Assembly: GCF_007830735.1 (NCBI RefSeq)
Contig: NZ_VLLN01000019.1
Span: 29,566-93,565 of the forward strand
Direction of reading: 5' to 3'
Length of the DNA stretch: 64,000 nt
DNA from: Geobacter argillaceus
GTDB taxonomy: Bacteria; Desulfobacterota; Desulfuromonadia; Geobacterales; DSM-12255
In this document: positions 63,518 through 64,000 of the stretch, piece by piece
Layout of the letters: each line of letters opens with the position of its first letter
Numbering within the stretch: the first letter of the stretch is position 1
Notes under the pieces: model-generated
Database searches by the model: none
Seen by the model: only the letters and a program-made list of their open reading frames with translations
Told to the model about the DNA's origin: nothing
Program-made: the position numbers and the translations under genes

Positions 63518-63533
63518 TGGCATATGCAATGCT
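63518..63533 (+). promoter_or_regulatory. sigma-54 promoter of the GltD-like gene
   Basis: TGGCAT-ATGCA-ATGCT with exact GG-N10-GC spacing, 122 bp upstream of the ATG at 63655. It agrees with the ppsA promoter at 48587 over most of the element and its TGT leader, so the two should respond together. Confidence 0.72.
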
Positions 63534-63654
63534 TAGTACACGAGACATAAACATCATACATACACCATGTCTTATATCTCCGGGCTTAACGGCAATTAAC
63601 ACAGTTCTAGCAATAAGCGGCCGAATGACCGTGCACCAGACAGAGGAGAAGAAG

Positions 63655-64000
63655 ATGGGCAATCACAGCGGCAAGTATCAGGTAAAGATTCTGGGGGTTG
63701 AGGACTATCAGGCCCTGGTGGCCTGCCAGAGCGCCTGTCCCCTGGCGACCGATACCAAGCGGTACGTACGGGCTATCACCGAAGGGGAGTACGAGAAGGC
63801 CTACCTCATCGCCCGCCAGACCAACCCCCTGGTCTCCGTCTGCAGCAGGGTCTGCACCGCCCCCTGCGAGAAGAACTGCCGTAAATCCGGTGAGGGGAGC
63901 CCGGTGGACATCCGGGCACTGAAGCGCTTTGCCTGCGACCGCCATGGCGTGGCCTCCCCCCGGGCGGTGGCGAAACGGTTCGCTGAGTTCTCGGAGCGGA
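63655..64000 (+). CDS. GltD-like NAD(P)H oxidoreductase, N-terminal part
   Basis: The first 115 codons, cut by the window edge. The product has the Fe-S domain seen at the start of glutamate synthase small subunit/dihydropyrimidine dehydrogenase proteins: CQSACPLATDTKRYVRAIT, then NPLVSVCSRVCTAPCEKNCR with cysteines for two [4Fe-4S] clusters. The FAD/NAD(P) part would follow. Such subunits pass electrons between pyridine nucleotide and an Fe-S partner, which in aromatic degradation is often a reductase. AGAGGAG precedes the ATG at 63655. Confidence 0.88.
   Translation, partial: MGNHSGKYQVKILGVEDYQALVACQSACPLATDTKRYVRAITEGEYEKAYLIARQTNPLVSVCSRVCTAPCEKNCRKSGEGSPVDIRALKRFACDRHGVASPRAVAKRFAEFSER

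Larger units (their letters stand above)
63028..63654. other. divergent control region upstream of regulator 2 and the GltD-like gene
   Basis: 627 bp with no gene; C-rich, low-GC-skew sequence with only short chance frames. It holds an enhancer-like palindrome (63325), a hairpin-like repeat (63502) and a sigma-54 promoter (63518). Confidence 0.65.

Overview
The window looks like chromosomal DNA of a strictly anaerobic, metal-reducing type deltaproteobacterium (Desulfuromonadota, Geobacter/Geotalea-like). This is inferred from gene content and GC-rich codon use: a class II aldolase next to enolase, a dense set of sigma-54 regulators, ActP/DUF485 acetate uptake, butyrate kinase/phosphotransbutyrylase genes and an anaerobic phenol pathway. 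The genus is not proven from the sequence.

Layout. 0-3 kb: start of an RND efflux pump, its periplasmic adaptor, a 26-residue membrane peptide and a TetR repressor with two visible operators. 3.3-11.7 kb: housekeeping genes (YaeQ, GreB, a ferredoxin-fused Dus enzyme, DUF309, cell-wall amidase, HD protein, PilZ protein, aldolase, enolase). 11.8-15.1 kb: a decayed mobile island with an integron-integrase pseudogene, a group II intron carrying its maturase, a 64-bp inverted repeat and an ISL3 transposase remnant. 15.2-19.6 kb: MFS transporter, CoxE-type VWA protein with MoxR ATPase, and a DMT exporter. 19.8-27.8 kb (minus strand): butyrate kinase, phosphotransbutyrylase, a Mo/W-bis-MGD oxidoreductase of unknown substrate, DUF485/ActP acetate permease, FdhD and MobA. 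28.5-30.7 kb: CPA1 antiporter and universal stress protein. 30.8-35.4 kb: a LivKHMGF-type ABC importer behind a good sigma-54 promoter. 35.9-42.1 kb: a CBS/PAS sigma-54 activator, a benzoate-CoA-ligase-like enzyme and a CoA-transferase/GNAT fusion. 42.1-46.1 kb: Rrf2 regulator, acetyltransferase, HDAC-like amidohydrolase and sensor kinase.

The centrepiece is 46.2-64 kb. Two paralogous XylR/DmpR/MopR-type sigma-54 regulators bracket an operon that reads as anaerobic phenol activation. PpsA and PpsB (split PEP-synthase-like phenylphosphate synthase) and PpsC (CBS protein) would phosphorylate phenol. A UbiD decarboxylase-family enzyme would carboxylate phenylphosphate to 4-hydroxybenzoate. UbiX would make the prenylated-FMN cofactor. 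A phenol-type outer-membrane channel follows. The ligase at 38-40 kb could then make the CoA thioester. Twin palindromic enhancer sites 42 bp apart and a near-consensus sigma-54 promoter precede ppsA, and a very similar promoter precedes the GltD-like gene at the right edge. Both regulators keep the His/Trp phenol-binding and Cys/Glu/Cys/Cys zinc positions known from MopR.

The most unusual element is the right-hand minus-strand operon, in which regulator 2, a PNPOx-like flavin-binding protein and a fusion of an archaeal-type CTP-dependent riboflavin kinase domain (DUF120) to a HAD phosphatase all overlap end to start. I infer that it couples phenol sensing to FMN supply for the prenyl-FMN enzymes. 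A UPF0261/Tm-1-like protein and a butyrate-kinase paralog inside the phenol operon are further parts without an obvious role.
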